From assembly GCF_018446385.1 (NCBI RefSeq), contig NC_056001.1, forward strand, positions 107,114,436 through 107,178,435: a stretch of 64,000 nucleotides of DNA, in the 5' to 3' direction. The position numbers were made by a program, and so were the translations under genes. Under the pieces are notes generated by a model. It saw only the letters and a list, made by a program, of their open reading frames with translations. It searched no databases and had not been told where the DNA came from. How positions within the stretch are numbered: position 1 is the first letter of the stretch; each line of letters opens with the position of its first letter. Source of the stretch: Zingiber officinale. Taxonomy: Eukaryota; Streptophyta; Magnoliopsida; Zingiberales; Zingiberaceae. This document shows positions 23,431 through 35,255 of this stretch, in pieces.

Positions 23431-24760
23431 TGTAATCTCAATAATAAAAAGATGAAAATAACACTTAAATGATGATAAAAGCTACTCGGAGTATCTGAAA
23501 AAGTATTAATCAATATTTTTTTAATCCTAGAATGACCCGTTAAAGGTTTTATCTAATAATTTATTAAAAAGTTTTGAACGAGTTTTGATTTGATAGATTG
23601 AAAGTCACATGATTTTACTTGAATAAAAAATTAGGATATCTTAAAATTTATCCGTCCATAAGTAACACTTAAAACAGTTCCAAAATTCCAAAGTTTTCTG
23701 TCCACATCTTACTGTAAGAATTTGTTCACTCTTTTACCATAACAATTGTAGCTAAAATATTTTGATGGGAATTTGGGACTTAAAAATAGAGAGAAAAATG
23801 AAATTTTAGAATGACTTTAATTTTTTTTCAAAATTATTATATAATATTTTTAACACTAAAAAATACAAAAAGAAAATGTGTATTTGATGACTTCAAGAGC
23901 TCAAGTGAGAGTTCGAATATTCTGTCTTCAATTTTTTTTTTATCTCTATGTCTCCTACCGATCGAACGGATCAGATTATATCTCAAAGCATCATGATATC
24001 CTTAAGATGTGTACAGTATACTTGTGATGTGCAAGATATTCTTGAGATGTAATCTGATCCGTCCGATCGATAAGGGAACACGAGGACAGAAAAATTTGAG
24101 GACGGAAAATCCGAATAACACCTCAGGTTTGATATGCCGTGGTCCGTGCATATTTAAAAAAATATAGTTTGAATTTTTTTACTGAATATTATAATGCTAT
24201 CCTTAAATTTTAAAAATAAAATCCTATCTACAAACTAAACAAAATAATTAAAAATAAAATAAAATACACGCTGTCACGGACAAAATCCGCAGCACAAGTC
24301 CGGCGAGTAAAAAAGTTCTTATTTTCAGTAATTTTGATGCAACATATCTGATGGAATGGCTTTAAAGTCTATAAGAAATATTCATTCCGGTGAGAGATTC
24401 ATAAAGTTAACGATCCAAAAAAACAGAGGCGTTCACATGTGGGTTCCTTGGACCCCCAATCTGTCCTCCAACTACAAGGCAGGTAACTCTTTTGGCCAAG
24501 AAGAGTCTACTGCAGTTGTTTTTTTTTAACCAGTGTCCAATTCTTACTATCAACTCGCTGTGGCCTGTGGACCTTCGCGGTCTTTACCGTCTCATATAAA
24601 ATTATACAACACCGAATCATTACTTCACTATAAATTCATGTACTTTTTACACCGTCGAAAGTTCGTTTCCCCGCCGTCCAATCCAAAGTTTTTCCGTCAA
24701 ATTAAATGACAACACATGTCTGATGTGATGTCACTCTCTTAAATTTCGCTACGCCTTAAC
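23431..24760. repeat. Intergenic DNA with a foldback at 23915-24105
   Basis: Arms of about 65 bp face each other: CGATCGAACGGATCAGATTA (about 23960-23979) against TAATCTGATCCGTCCGATCG (about 24051-24070), with further pairing outwards to TCTGTCTTCAA / GAGGACGGAA. This is a MITE-like hairpin. The remainder up to the CIPK promoter is AT-rich with no gene seen. Confidence 0.6.
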
Positions 24761-25068
24761 CGGTGCCGTGGGGGCGAGTGTGCTTCGTTCCTGCGAAACA
24801 GGCAACTCAATCAAGAGGGACGGTTCGTCGCCGGCTGTCGAACGGAATAGCCTATGCTTCTGTCCTTCCACGTGTCCCGAGAAACCGGAGTGTCCGTTGG
24901 AGCAAGCCGCGATGGGTAACCGTCCAAGCGATACTGGGTTTTCTATTTGTGGTAGACGTAACGGTGTCGCCATCTCCCGTTATCCACCAGAGGACGTCGG
25001 GACGAGTTCTGCCTTTTCCGTAACTTCGAAGTCATCGGTCCACCTCCGACGCGTGGGCGATACGCTCA

Positions 25069-25138
25069 CATATAGCTCTCCACATAAGCGCTGCGCTTCT
25101 CCTTCCTCAGTTCGCGAGCGAGCGAGCGAGCGAGCGAG
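25069..25138 (+). promoter_or_regulatory. Candidate TATA box and (GAGC)n 5' UTR repeat of the CIPK gene
   Basis: ACATATAGCTC at 25068-25078 is the only TATA-like element at a plausible distance (about 110 bp) from the CIPK start. A (GAGC)6 run occupies 25115-25138, within the likely 5' UTR. The transcription start is not known. Confidence 0.35.
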
Positions 25139-25186
25139 TTTGAGGTTCTGAGATCGGATTAGGGACTAGGAATTCGAGCGTCCCCG

Positions 25187-26638
25187 ATGGCAGAAGCAGC
25201 CGCGCCGGAAACGAGCTTGGCCGAGAAGAGGAGGAAGAAGGATACGGGAGGAGGTGGTCTCCTTCTCGGGCGGTTTGATGTAGGCAGGCTCCTCGGTGCT
25301 GGTTCCTTCGCCAAGGTCTACGTCGCTCGCGACGTGCGCACCGATGAGCTCGTGGCCATCAAGGCGCTTGACAAGGAGAAGATCGTCAAGGGTGGGTTCG
25401 CCGCGCACATCAAGCGCGAGATCGCCATCCTCCGCCGTGTACGTCATCCCTACATCGTGCAGCTCTTCGAGGTCATGGCGACCAAGACCAAGATCTATTT
25501 AGTCATGGAGTACGTCCGCGGCGGCGAGCTATTCGGCCGTGTCGCGAAGGGGCGCCTCCTCGAGGACACCGCCCGCCGCTATTTTCAGCAGCTGATCTCC
25601 GCGGTGTCCTTCTGCCATGCCAGAGGCGTCTTCCACCGGGACCTCAAGCCAGAGAACCTCCTCATCGACGAAAATGGCGACCTCAAAGTGTCTGACTTCG
25701 GCCTCTCGGCCGTGGCTGGGCAGATGCACGTCGACGGGCTCTTGCATACCTTCTGCGGCACGCCAGCGTACGTCGCTCCGGAGATTCTCGCCCGCAGGGG
25801 CTACGATGGCGCTAAGGTTGACGTCTGGTCCTGTGGCGTCATCCTCTTCGTGCTCATGGCTGGTTACCTCCCCTTCCACGACAGCAGCATTATGGCCATG
25901 TACCGGAAGATCTACAAAGGATCCTTCCGGTGCCCACGCTGGTTATCGCAAGACCTCAACCATCTCCTCCATCGCCTCCTTGATGTGAATCCCCAATCCC
26001 GAGCCACCATTCCGGAGATCATGGAGAATTCCTGGTTCAGAAAAGGGTTTCGGCACATCCGATTTTATATCGAAGACAACCAATTGCATAGCTTTAACGA
26101 TTCAGATTCAGAAGATGAACAATTGAAGAGTAACGAACCCAAGCCGGATGAGACGGACGAATCAGGGTCGGAATCGGATAGCTCCGTGGCTTCCTGTCCG
26201 GCATCATTCTACGGCGATTCCTACCAACATCATCCATCGTCGAGGCCACCAAGCCTTACTGCATTTGATATCATATCTTTCTCCAGTGGCTTTGACCTCT
26301 CAGGTTTGTTTGAAGAAAAAGCGGAGATGACCAGGTTCCTGTCCAAGGAGCCTGTCCCAGCAATAGTATCTAAATTGGAAGACATTGCAAAGGTAGTAAG
26401 CTTGAAGGTCAGGAAGAAGGGAAGCCAGATCAATTTAGAAGGAACTAGAGAGAGTGAGAAGGGCCCCTTGACGATCGGCGTGGATGTATATGAGCTTACG
26501 CCCTCGATTGTTGTAGTCGAGGTGAAGCAGAAGGCAGGCGATGGAGAGGAGTATGAAGAGTTCTGCAATAAGGTGCTCAAGCCAGGGTTACAAGATATCG
26601 TCTATGAGCCCTCCCACATTGCACGTAATACCGAATAG
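25187..26638 (+). CDS. CBL-interacting protein kinase (CIPK/SnRK3), intronless clade
   Basis: A 483-residue uninterrupted frame. CIPKs are Ser/Thr kinases that calcineurin B-like calcium sensors recruit to membranes to control ion transporters. Kinase domain about 30-289: nucleotide loop GAGSFAKV (37-44), K59, HRDLKPEN (150-157), DFG (170-172), CGTPAYVAPE (190-199). The NAF/FISL CBL-binding motif is at about 358-376 (TAFDIISFSSGFDLSGLFE), with threonine in place of the first asparagine. A PP2C-interaction-like region follows (about 386-420). The acidic Ser/Glu/Asp linker at 304-334 is longer than usual. A single exon and the sequence style fit the intronless CIPK clade, closest in feel to CIPK11/14-type proteins; the exact orthologue is not claimed. 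The start ATG lies in a purine-rich context and is followed by a typical variable N-terminus. Confidence 0.95.
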   Translation: MAEAAAPETSLAEKRRKKDTGGGGLLLGRFDVGRLLGAGSFAKVYVARDVRTDELVAIKALDKEKIVKGGFAAHIKREIAILRRVRHPYIVQLFEVMATKTKIYLVMEYVRGGELFGRVAKGRLLEDTARRYFQQLISAVSFCHARGVFHRDLKPENLLIDENGDLKVSDFGLSAVAGQMHVDGLLHTFCGTPAYVAPEILARRGYDGAKVDVWSCGVILFVLMAGYLPFHDSSIMAMYRKIYKGSFRCPRWLSQDLNHLLHRLLDVNPQSRATIPEIMENSWFRKGFRHIRFYIEDNQLHSFNDSDSEDEQLKSNEPKPDETDESGSESDSSVASCPASFYGDSYQHHPSSRPPSLTAFDIISFSSGFDLSGLFEEKAEMTRFLSKEPVPAIVSKLEDIAKVVSLKVRKKGSQINLEGTRESEKGPLTIGVDVYELTPSIVVVEVKQKAGDGEEYEEFCNKVLKPGLQDIVYEPSHIARNTE

Positions 26639-29108
26639 AAAAAAAGGTAACTTCATTCGTTGAACGAGTTAGAAAAATCAGAGCGGCCTATTATTGCATG
26701 TTCTAGAATTTGAAATTTCATGGATACAAGATGAACGGATATCACATGCTCACAGTAGTCTTTTCTAACAAGTACATTTAGATTTCCAAGATTAGACCAA
26801 GTATGACAATCTTATTCAGGTTATCGTGAATTATTTAAATAATCGAGCTCTACCACATAGTTTATTTATTTATTCTTTTTTGTTAGCTCTATCACATAAT
26901 TTCTTCATAAATTAGGAAATTTTTGAACAAGTTGTAAGTGACTGTTTTTTAATCTTTGAGATAACTACAGAAGGCTGGAAAAGCCAATTAAGAACATGAC
27001 GCAATTAGTAAAAGTCCTGGCACCTCACTTGTATAGCGCTAGTTTTCTTTTCCTTGGAACAGTGAAATTATATTTTGACATTAAGATGTTGAATCACTCT
27101 GTCCATGTTCTTTCATGGTCGGGATGCTGTCCACTACAGTCAAAAGCTAATCCTCTGCATTATTAGGAATTTCACTATTGTTTAAGCTTGCAATTTACTG
27201 CCACTTTCGCTTGATCTTAACCAAGCTTTCTTTCTCTTTAAATTGGGAATCATTGCATATGCTTGTTTTATTTATAAAAGTGAAAAATGGATCATGCTTT
27301 CTTTCCACTCCTTTTCATAATTCCAGCAATAGAACCTAAGAATGCATTTATTTGAGGATATTAATTGATGAAGAAGATATTTTCGTGCATATCTGGTAGG
27401 TAAGATGGAAAAATGTTCGAACATTTTCAAATGACAAAGGATAAAACTATTGAAGAAATAAGATTTATTCAGCTGAATCAAAATTGTTGGCACTTAAGCG
27501 GGTCAAAATGGTGATGACCATGATGAGGGCTTTACCCGGCTAAAATCAGAGAATAAACAGTAAGTTCAATATACACAAAAGCCTCTCCAACTATGTTGTT
27601 TATTCTTAGATGAGGCTGTTCTTTGTCTCAAGTGTTAAAAGGAAAAAAAAAAGAAGCTAGCGGCTATAACTCAGAACTATGAAAACCTGAAAGATAAGTT
27701 AAATTTTTTAATTTAAAATGGATTAAAAAAATGTTCTTAACACTTAGTAGACGTATGCTAAACTTATATGACATAGAAACACTAGAAAATTTTTAGAATT
27801 ACATTCGAGTTCAGTTTTCTGTATCTTAATAGACATGAATATGTAACCTAGTGACTAGTATTGTATAATGGTTAGACTCCTAGCCAGGGTAGATTGTTTG
27901 TTAAAGATTTGCAATGAAAAATGGCACTTGAAATTTGATAACCTTTATTTTCTTTTAGAAGCAGAGAGGGGAGCTAGTATAGGCTCTAATGATCAACAAC
28001 TAAAAATAATTAAGTTGACTTGGTTGGGGTATGGCTAACTAAATTCCTTGGTTTGAATGATCTTTTAGTGTTGTAAGGCCAATACTAGGCTTTTGTTTTC
28101 TGCATTCGATATGCATGCGGATCATTATTTTGTCCTTCATGGTGCTATCACCATCCTCGTTCTTCATTTTCACTTTCTGTCTTTGCCACCTCGATAATTC
28201 TTTTTAAAAAACTTATATTTTGATTCTTATTCTTAGTTATATTTACAATTTTTCTTGTGGTTAGGTTTACATGTGTTGAGCATTTCAACTCAAGCCTTGG
28301 CTGGTTGGTTGTCTAATGAGACACTGGAGTAGAGGGATTTTTCTTCAGATGCTCACTAGTTATTTGGTGGACAAACCATTTCTTCTCATCGACACTCCAA
28401 ATGCTGATAACTTTTGCTGGACTTTATTTTGATCTGGATTTGCCTTTTTTCCTAGTGTTTATACATTCTTACAGTGGAGCATGCTGATCGCCATGAAAGA
28501 CAACTATCATACCAGCTTCAGCATTGTTCATCAAACATTATCTGAAGTCGCTCTCTATTGGATCATTGCCTATTCTGTTTCTTTCCCCCATTTGCTACGC
28601 CTGCTGTGACATACGTCGACCACTAACTAATGAGCCAGTTTGTGTAGCATGGCTATGTATATATAATATATACACATTAGAATGAGTTAGACTGTGTATA
28701 GCTATATTTTCCTTGTAAATTAACATTATATTAATTGTTCAGGTAATCTGAAAAGTTAGGAACTTCTGTTCAGATTGATTCTCTGTGTGTGTTCAGTTGT
28801 AAAGCAAATGGCAGCCAAACAAATCTGATATTGTTGGCTGCTGCAAGATCTATAGCTTTACTCTTCTTCATTCGTTGTCAAGTCATTCAAGTATTTGATT
28901 CTACAATTATGCAGGTTAGTTGATCAATGTGTAAACAGATCGTGAACTAGTATTCTGCCCGGCAAGATCTGGATTTGAAATTTGAAAATTTTTCTCGCTC
29001 TTTATTTATTTATTTATTCTGTCACGGTCTTGTTGCCAATCTCGATCCGCGTTTTGAGCAGGGGAAATTATCTACTGCAGCAAGTGGATCTCGAGTTCGT
29101 CTTCTCCG
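26639..29108. other. Intergenic region between the CIPK and ICR genes
   Basis: The 3' UTR of the CIPK gene, then about 2.3 kb of unique-looking AT-rich DNA. No coding family, tRNA or repeat edge was recognised. The last 200-400 bp may hold the ICR promoter and 5' UTR. AATTATGCAG|GTTAGT at about 28906-28921 looks like a splice junction, so a leader exon or intron is possible. Confidence 0.4.
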
Positions 29109-30051
29109 ATGTCGAGATCGAGGTAATGCCAGAGTTCAAACTCTCGATTTCACTTGGTTTCAGAATCCGTTTGCTGATCTTCTTCTCGGAAACAGAGCGT
29201 CCGAATTCCCAAAGCGGCCAGCGCCGCTCCGCCTGCAGACCAGTTCCGAGGCCAACGTCCTCCACCGCACAGTGTCCGCGGCGGCCGGCGCCTCCCCCAA
29301 ATCCGGAGGTCGTCATTCCCCTCGCGTCTGCTTGCATGAGGTAAACTTCTCCGAGCCCAAACATAAAGATGTAATTACTGGAACTACTTCGCGGCTGCTG
29401 TTTCTGTAGAACGAGAAGAAGCGCGGCACTAGAGATGCGGATCAACTGGAATTGAAGCTTGGCGAAGCGGAGGAGGAGCTCAAGGAACTGAGAGCTCAAT
29501 TGTCTTCGGGGGAGGCCACCAAGCTCGACGCCGAGCGTGCTGTTGCCGTGAACTTAGTCGAGGAAGAAAAAGATCGGGTGGATCCTTCAGATAAAGACGA
29601 TGACTCTGGGCACGAAGTAGGGGATCAAGACGAAGAGGAAGAATGGCGGAAGGAGATGTTCATGCTGAAGGCTTTTCTGCTGGAGAAGGAGAAAGAGGCG
29701 GAGATTCTTCGAGAAGAAGCTGTGCTTCTCCGGGCGAGAGCAGCGGCAGAGTTGGTCGTCATCCTCGCTGCCGCGCGTGCAAGGGAAGAGGCGCTGATGA
29801 CGAAGGTAAGATCGGTGGAGGAGGAGATGAAACAAAGCGCGGCCAAGGAAGAGCTGTTAGCAGAGCAGCTGCGCACGGCAGAAACAGAGAAGACATCGGC
29901 GGAAGCCGAGATGAAGCGGCTGAGGACGCAAAATGAGCAATGGAGGAAGGCCACCGAGGCGGCAGCCGAGGCACTGGAGGATACCGGCGAGTGGGGCCCG
30001 GCATCGATGACCAGAGAGGAAGTGGGGAAGCGGAACGGGTTTCGCGTTTAG
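29109..30051 (+). CDS. ICR/RIP family protein (interactor of constitutive active ROPs), short form
   Basis: Plant-specific coiled-coil scaffold that binds active ROP GTPases at the plasma membrane and links them to microtubule or secretory factors. Three exons: 29109-29122, 29196-29340, 29410-30051. The first encodes MSRSR and splices in frame onto ASEFPKRPAP; the family usually opens M-P-R-S-R. TSSEANVLHR, SPKSGGRHSPR and NEKKRGTRDADQLELKLGEA match the family N-terminus. A long heptad-rich Glu/Lys/Ala coiled coil occupies roughly 55-240. The ROP-contact motif is present as QWRKAT (family QWRKAA). The frame ends at TAG (30049-30051) after GKRNGFRV, giving 266 residues. Past the stop the same frame continues VFGDVGKKKAPCK and then TAA, which looks like the family's basic FGD-W-KKK tail. 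An early stop, or a recent loss of the tail, is therefore likely. Confidence 0.85.
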
Positions 30052-30399
30052 GTGTTTGGCGATGTCGGGAAAAAGAAAGCTCCGTGCAAATAAGAAATGG
30101 ATTCCTGTTGTTTTCACTTTTCATTAGAGAGAATTACACTTTTTATAATAATATGCTGCAGCTAAGTTTCAAATTTTAGATCATTGATAATTTTATTTGT
30201 GAAATTATTAATAAATTTTAAAATTATTTTTAATATAAATAAAAAAAATATTAATATAAATTTATTTTAGACTTCACCAAAATTAATTAGTAAAGGAGAA
30301 AGATTTTTAATAAAATAGTAAGATTATACGGTAGACTCTTTAAACTAATAAGTTGACGTTTAAAATTTGAGAAAAAAATATATATAATGCACTGTAAGA
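30052..30399. other. 3' flank of the ICR gene, AT-rich
   Basis: Includes the out-of-frame tail remnant to about 30094, then AT-rich DNA up to the repeat cluster. No other feature seen. Confidence 0.4.
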
Positions 30400-31436
30400 T
30401 TTTTATTTTAGTGAAGAGAAAATTGAGAAGTGATCCATTCTAATTTAGTTTGATAACAGATTTTTTCTTTATGATTCAATCAATCACTTTCAAACTTAGG
30501 ATGTTAAATAAATCAAGCTTAGTTAAATTTAGGATGTTTAAATTTATTTGATAAGATAATTGAACTAAATTTAAAATAAATTAAATTTTTGAAATGATTG
30601 TTTAAGTTTGGGTTAGTTTAATTTTTATAAGTTTGAGTTTAGTTTAAGCTCATCTCTTGGTTCATTTAAATGTTATTGAATTCTCTTGATTTAAGATTGA
30701 TTCATTTAGATATTATTAAGTTCTTAATTTAAATTTATTTGATTGTTTGAAATTTTTAATTATTTGATTAGTTATTAAATTTGATAATTTAAATTTCGTT
30801 TAGTTTAAAAGTTTTTGTTTATTTATTTATTTAGCATATTGATAAGAATTTTATTAATAAATATAATTTATGAATGTTATTTACGAATATGGTTGTAAAT
30901 AAGCAGAGTCGAGCCACACTTTAGGGTGTTCAAACTTATTTGATAAAATAATCTAGACAAGCCGAGCCGAGCTTAAAATTACTGTAGAGATTTTTATTTT
31001 AGTGGATGAGAAAACTAATAAGTGATAACTTTCTAATTTATTTTGATAAAGATAAATTTTTTTTATGGATTCAATCAATTACCTTCAAAATTAGGATACT
31101 TAATAAATCAAGGTTAGTTAAATTTTGGGATGTTCAAACTTATTTATAAGATAATCGAACCAAATTTAAAATAAATCAAAATTTTGAAATAATTATTTAA
31201 GTTTGGCTTGATTTATTTTTTATAAGTTTGAGCTTAGTTTAAGCTTGTCTCTGGGTTCATTTAAATGTTATTGAATTCTCTTGATTTAAGTTTGATTTAT
31301 TTAGATATTATCAAATTCTTAATTTAAATTTATTTGATTGTTTGAAATTTTTAATTGTTTGATTAGTTATTAAATTTAAGAATTCAAATTTCATTCATTT
31401 TAAAAGTTTTATTTATTTATTTAGTATATTGATAAG
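30400..31436 (+). repeat. Two tandem copies of the AT-rich GTTGTAAA... repeat family
   Basis: A unit of about 590 bp starting TTTTTATTTTAGTG is seen at about 30400 and again at about 30988. Each copy carries GGATGTT.AAA, TTAGTTTAAGC and TTTGATTAGTTATTAAATTT. It is the family of the 9102-9694 element in the opposite orientation. The second copy is cut at 31436 by the LTR nest. Confidence 0.65.
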
Positions 31437-31801
31437 TGATCTGTCCGAAAGTCGAAGAGACAGAAAGCTGGGTATATGACGCTCATGCTGACCTCCTGTG
31501 GACTCCGTGCGGACCTACAACATAGACTACGTTAATGATAAGCCAGGGAAGGGGTCCCCGGCGTTGACCCTCCCACAATCAAGTCAGCCACCAGCGATGA
31601 AGTGGAAAGCGGAGCAACAAGAAGACTGTAGCACAAACAGTGAATATCGCATACCTCCGCTGATGCTTGGACCCCCTTTATATAGAGCTCCGGTAGTGCG
31701 CGTGCACACTTCCCAAGACAAGCATGCTTCTCAAAAAATTTTCTAAAAAGACTTGTCAGTAAAGTGTCCTTGACACAGTACCTTAACAGGCCGAGCATAC
31801 C

Positions 31802-32440
31802 AGTCTACTGCAGCGTTACTGTAGTAGTCGACTGATATTTTCATCAATCGACTGGTGCGGTCGACCGAGCAGTCGACTGGGAACGAACAGAATGCTTCTG
31901 TTCGTTCGGTTAGTATGGAGCAGTCGACTGGTATCGAGCCGTTGGGTTGTAATAGTCAAATCTCCACTAAGGTTAGTCGACCGATGATTTTGGCAGTCGA
32001 CTGGTAGGCGGAGTTTTCCAACTCATGGCCTATATAACTAAGCATTGGAAGCTTGGTTAAGGTTGACGAAAATAGAGGTGGTTAACCCCTATTAGAGTCT
32101 CCAAGGTCTTCTTGAGTGAACAAGAGCTTATGCGAGTTTGTGGCGAGGTTTCTTCACCCACACGGAGCTACTCGAGCTAGCCGGAGGTTTTTCGAGGAGT
32201 CATCCACGAACGGATCGAGATTGTCCACCTTACGGACAGTCGTGGAGTAGGAGTAAGTGATCTTCGAACCACGTTACATAAACGTGTTAGAGGTTTGATT
32301 GTCTTGGTTATTGCCTCTAGATTTAACTTTCTATTTGTTAGATTTGTTTTGTATTTCTGTTGTACACTAATAAGCGTAGGAAGCGAGGATTTGGGTAAGA
32401 CCCTATTCACCCCCCTCTAGCGGACGTCAAGGTCCCAACA
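31802..32440 (+). mobile_element. Copia LTR fragment (3' portion)
   Basis: Contains CAGTCGACTG palindromes (31829-32003), a CCTATATAAC TATA region (about 32029-32038), GTTTGTGGCGAGGTTTCTTC and the LTR end TATTCACCCCCCTCTAGCGG..CCCAACA. It matches the 3' part of the LTR at 18695-20092. The TG start is missing, so it is 5'-truncated. Confidence 0.6.
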
Positions 32441-33528
32441 AGAACCTCGCTCTTCCTCAGTGTGTGTCTACTCGACCGAACGTTCACTTTGTTATTGTTG
32501 TTGGATCGAATGAGTGCGATAGTGGGGGGGGGGGGGGGGGGGAATATCACGCTTTTCAAAACTTCTCTTTTATTCTAGAAAACAAAATCGTGTAGCGGAA
32601 AGTAAAATGAAAGACAATTTCGTTTACTTCGTTCGGAGTCTAGGTCGACTCCTACTCGATGACCCACGATCCTTGATCGCACCGATGGGCAATATACTAT
32701 AACCCTTCTTTCCGAAATCCTCAGAAAGAAGCAGATCATACAGATACAAAGATATCAGATAGTAACGATTCTACTATCTTATATGAATTTAAGTGCAATA
32801 CAAATAAAGTTTTCCCGACAATCGTAAGTGAAGATTGAAGCGTGGTCGGTACTTCCGGACGGAGTAGCTTGAAGAGTCGTAAAAGACTTGTAGCACGGTC
32901 CGCTTGCAGAGATGAGCTTTGTGATAATCAGGAAACAGTATTGTACAACCTCAGACCTCGAGCTTCAATTTATTAGATCGTCGATGTTCGGTCGATCGAT
33001 CCCTGGGTTCAGTCGACCGAACTAGCTTCCTTCCTTCCTGGCTGAGATCCGATACTGATTCGATCTTCGACATTAATTAATCATTAAGGGTTCGGTCGAC
33101 CGATCCCTTTGTTCGGTCGACCGAACATGCTCTTTCCCTGTTCGTCAAGATTTGTCGAGATTCGCATTTACAGTGCTTTTAATGTTGATTGTTCAGTCGA
33201 TTGATCAACTTTTTTTCCTTTTGCTTCTGATCGATGCCGATGAACGAGCCTATGCTGAGTCATCATGGTTCGGTCGACCGATCCGGCCGAACCTGCAACA
33301 CAGAGTTAAATAAAGTATCCCTGCAACACAAAGGTTAACACAGTAATATATAATGTATGAGTAATATTAGACAGTAGAACTGTCTTGATCTCAACTTGGA
33401 AACCTTCTCAATTTCTTCAGTTGGATCAGCGACCTTAGGTTGTTCCCTCCAGGAACCCGACCTCACTGTCGCTCCTCTAGTTGTTTACCTCAACTTACCT
33501 GCCAAACATGGTCCTCCAAACATATTTG

Positions 33529-35255
33529 TGTTGGGACCTTTGTGCCCGCTAGAAGGGGGGGTGAATAGCGTCTCGTCGCACTTGCGTCGGTTTGCTTCGT
33601 CTTGACAATGATATGCAGCGGAAATAGATACAAGACTCACATAACGCTAACAACTAGGATTTACTTGGTATCCACCTCAAGATGATATGACTAATCCAAG
33701 GATCCACACGACACGCCTATCTCCACTATGAAAAACCTACTTCTCAGTCGCAGCCGGAGGCGGAGAAGCCTCGTATTAACTCACACACAACACAAATACA
33801 AATACAAGAAGAAAATACAAAGATACTAGCAAATACACCTTTCTTCTTGCTATTTGGTGTTGCCTCTTGAACCTTGGAGATGCTCCCCAAGTGCCTTCAA
33901 GAACTGGTGTGAGTGCTGGAGAAATCGCTGTGAAGATCGCACAAGCTTGCAGGAAAGAAATCGCAAAGATCTGTAGAGAAAATGCTCTGCCCAGGTTTTA
34001 AACAGTGCTCCCAATCGATCCAAAATCATCCCCAATCGATTGCCACGTCAGTACCACTCCATCGCAGTCGTCCATCGCTCGTTTCTTGCTCAACGGTCAC
34101 TTCCCAATCGATCGACCGATCGATTGGGACCATCTGAATTGATCGGGCGATTGATTCAGACTCATTCTGTGCTCTCGTGTCCGTGCGAGAGATTTTCCTT
34201 CCTAATCGACCGACCGATCGATTGGTAGCTCCCAATCGATCGGCTGATCGATTGGGATCGCTTCTGTGTTCGCGAGTAATGCTTCAAATCGATCGACCAA
34301 TCGATTGGAGTCATCCCAACTCGCAGCACACTCCAATCGATCGACCTATCGATTGAACACTGGTTCAATCGATCGATCGACCGATCGATTGAACACTGGT
34401 TCAATTGATCGACCGATCAATTGAACACCCTGAACTTGCCTCACACTCAAATTCAAGGTCCCAAACCCAACTCCCGATCAACCATGACCTGTTGGGTATC
34501 CATGCCTAACATTTGGTCAACACCCGACCAACCTCGAACTAGCCTTTTAGCCTCCTCTCTCAGTCTTACGTCTCTCGGATATCTCCCATCCTTCACACCT
34601 TGCCTTCAGGAGCTTCCTTCGGCCTCATCCTAGTTGTCGGATTATCCTTACCAAGTCACACTAGGACTTACCTTGCCAAGACCACATGCTTGGACTTTCA
34701 ACCTTTGTCAAGATCACACTTGGACTTTCCCAATTGCCTGGCTCCTCACCAGGACTTTCTCCCTTTGCCAAGATCACACTTGGACTTTTCAATCGCCTGA
34801 CTCCTCACCAGGACTTTCACCACCAAGTCTGGTCAACACTGACTTACTTGGATTTTCACTCTTGCCAACCTTCCTATTGGACTTACTTTTTCCTAATCTC
34901 CAATTAGGACTTTCCCAGTCAAGTCTTCTATCAACCTTGATCTACTTGACTTCTCTCTTGCCTAACCTCCAGTTAGGGCTTTCCCAGATGCCTAAACTCC
35001 AGTTAGAACTTTCCCGGTCAAGTCTCCGGTCAACACTGACTCACTTGACTTGTCTTCTCATCAACCTGGTCAATCCCTTGACCATCTCCACAATTGGATG
35101 ATTGCCCTAGCAATCTCCATATATTGTCAAACAGACAATTGCCCTAGCAATCTCTATATATTATCAAACATCAAAACTCAAATCCCGACTCAAACTTTAC
35201 TTAACTCAAGCTTAGTCAAACTGGTCAAACTTGACCTAGGGAAATTGCCCCAACA
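33529..35255 (-). mobile_element. Innermost Copia-like solo LTR
   Basis: Runs 1727 bp from TGTTGGGACCTTTG to TTGCCCCAACA. Flanks ATTTG (33524-33528) and GTTTG (35256-35260) differ at one base. GGGGGGGTGAATAGCG near its left end is the complement-side leader typical of the neighbouring LTRs. It contains an ATCGATCGACCGATCGAT palindrome array (34015-34410) and the inverted version of the hairpin array of 18745-19090 (34640-35040). Confidence 0.7.
34015..34415. repeat. Palindromic ATCGATCGACCGATCGAT array
   Basis: At least seven near-palindromic blocks combining CAATCGATCGAC and CGATCGATTGG within 400 bp of the innermost LTR, spaced by 30-50 bp. Confidence 0.75.

Noticed and set aside
24768-25151. 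127-codon plus-strand frame just before the CIPK gene
   Set aside because: Overlaps the likely promoter and 5' UTR, ends in the (GAGC)n repeat, has biased composition and no family resemblance.
28975-29409. 144-codon frame beginning MKFENFSRSL as the ICR start
   Set aside because: The in-frame upstream part is not family-like. MSRSR at 29109 with the GAG|GTAATG donor and ACAG acceptor gives the expected family N-terminus.
34421-35101. Overlapping frames with repeated Leu/Ser/Pro phrases
   Set aside because: Products of the hairpin minisatellite in the LTR; the periodic amino acids reflect DNA repeats.
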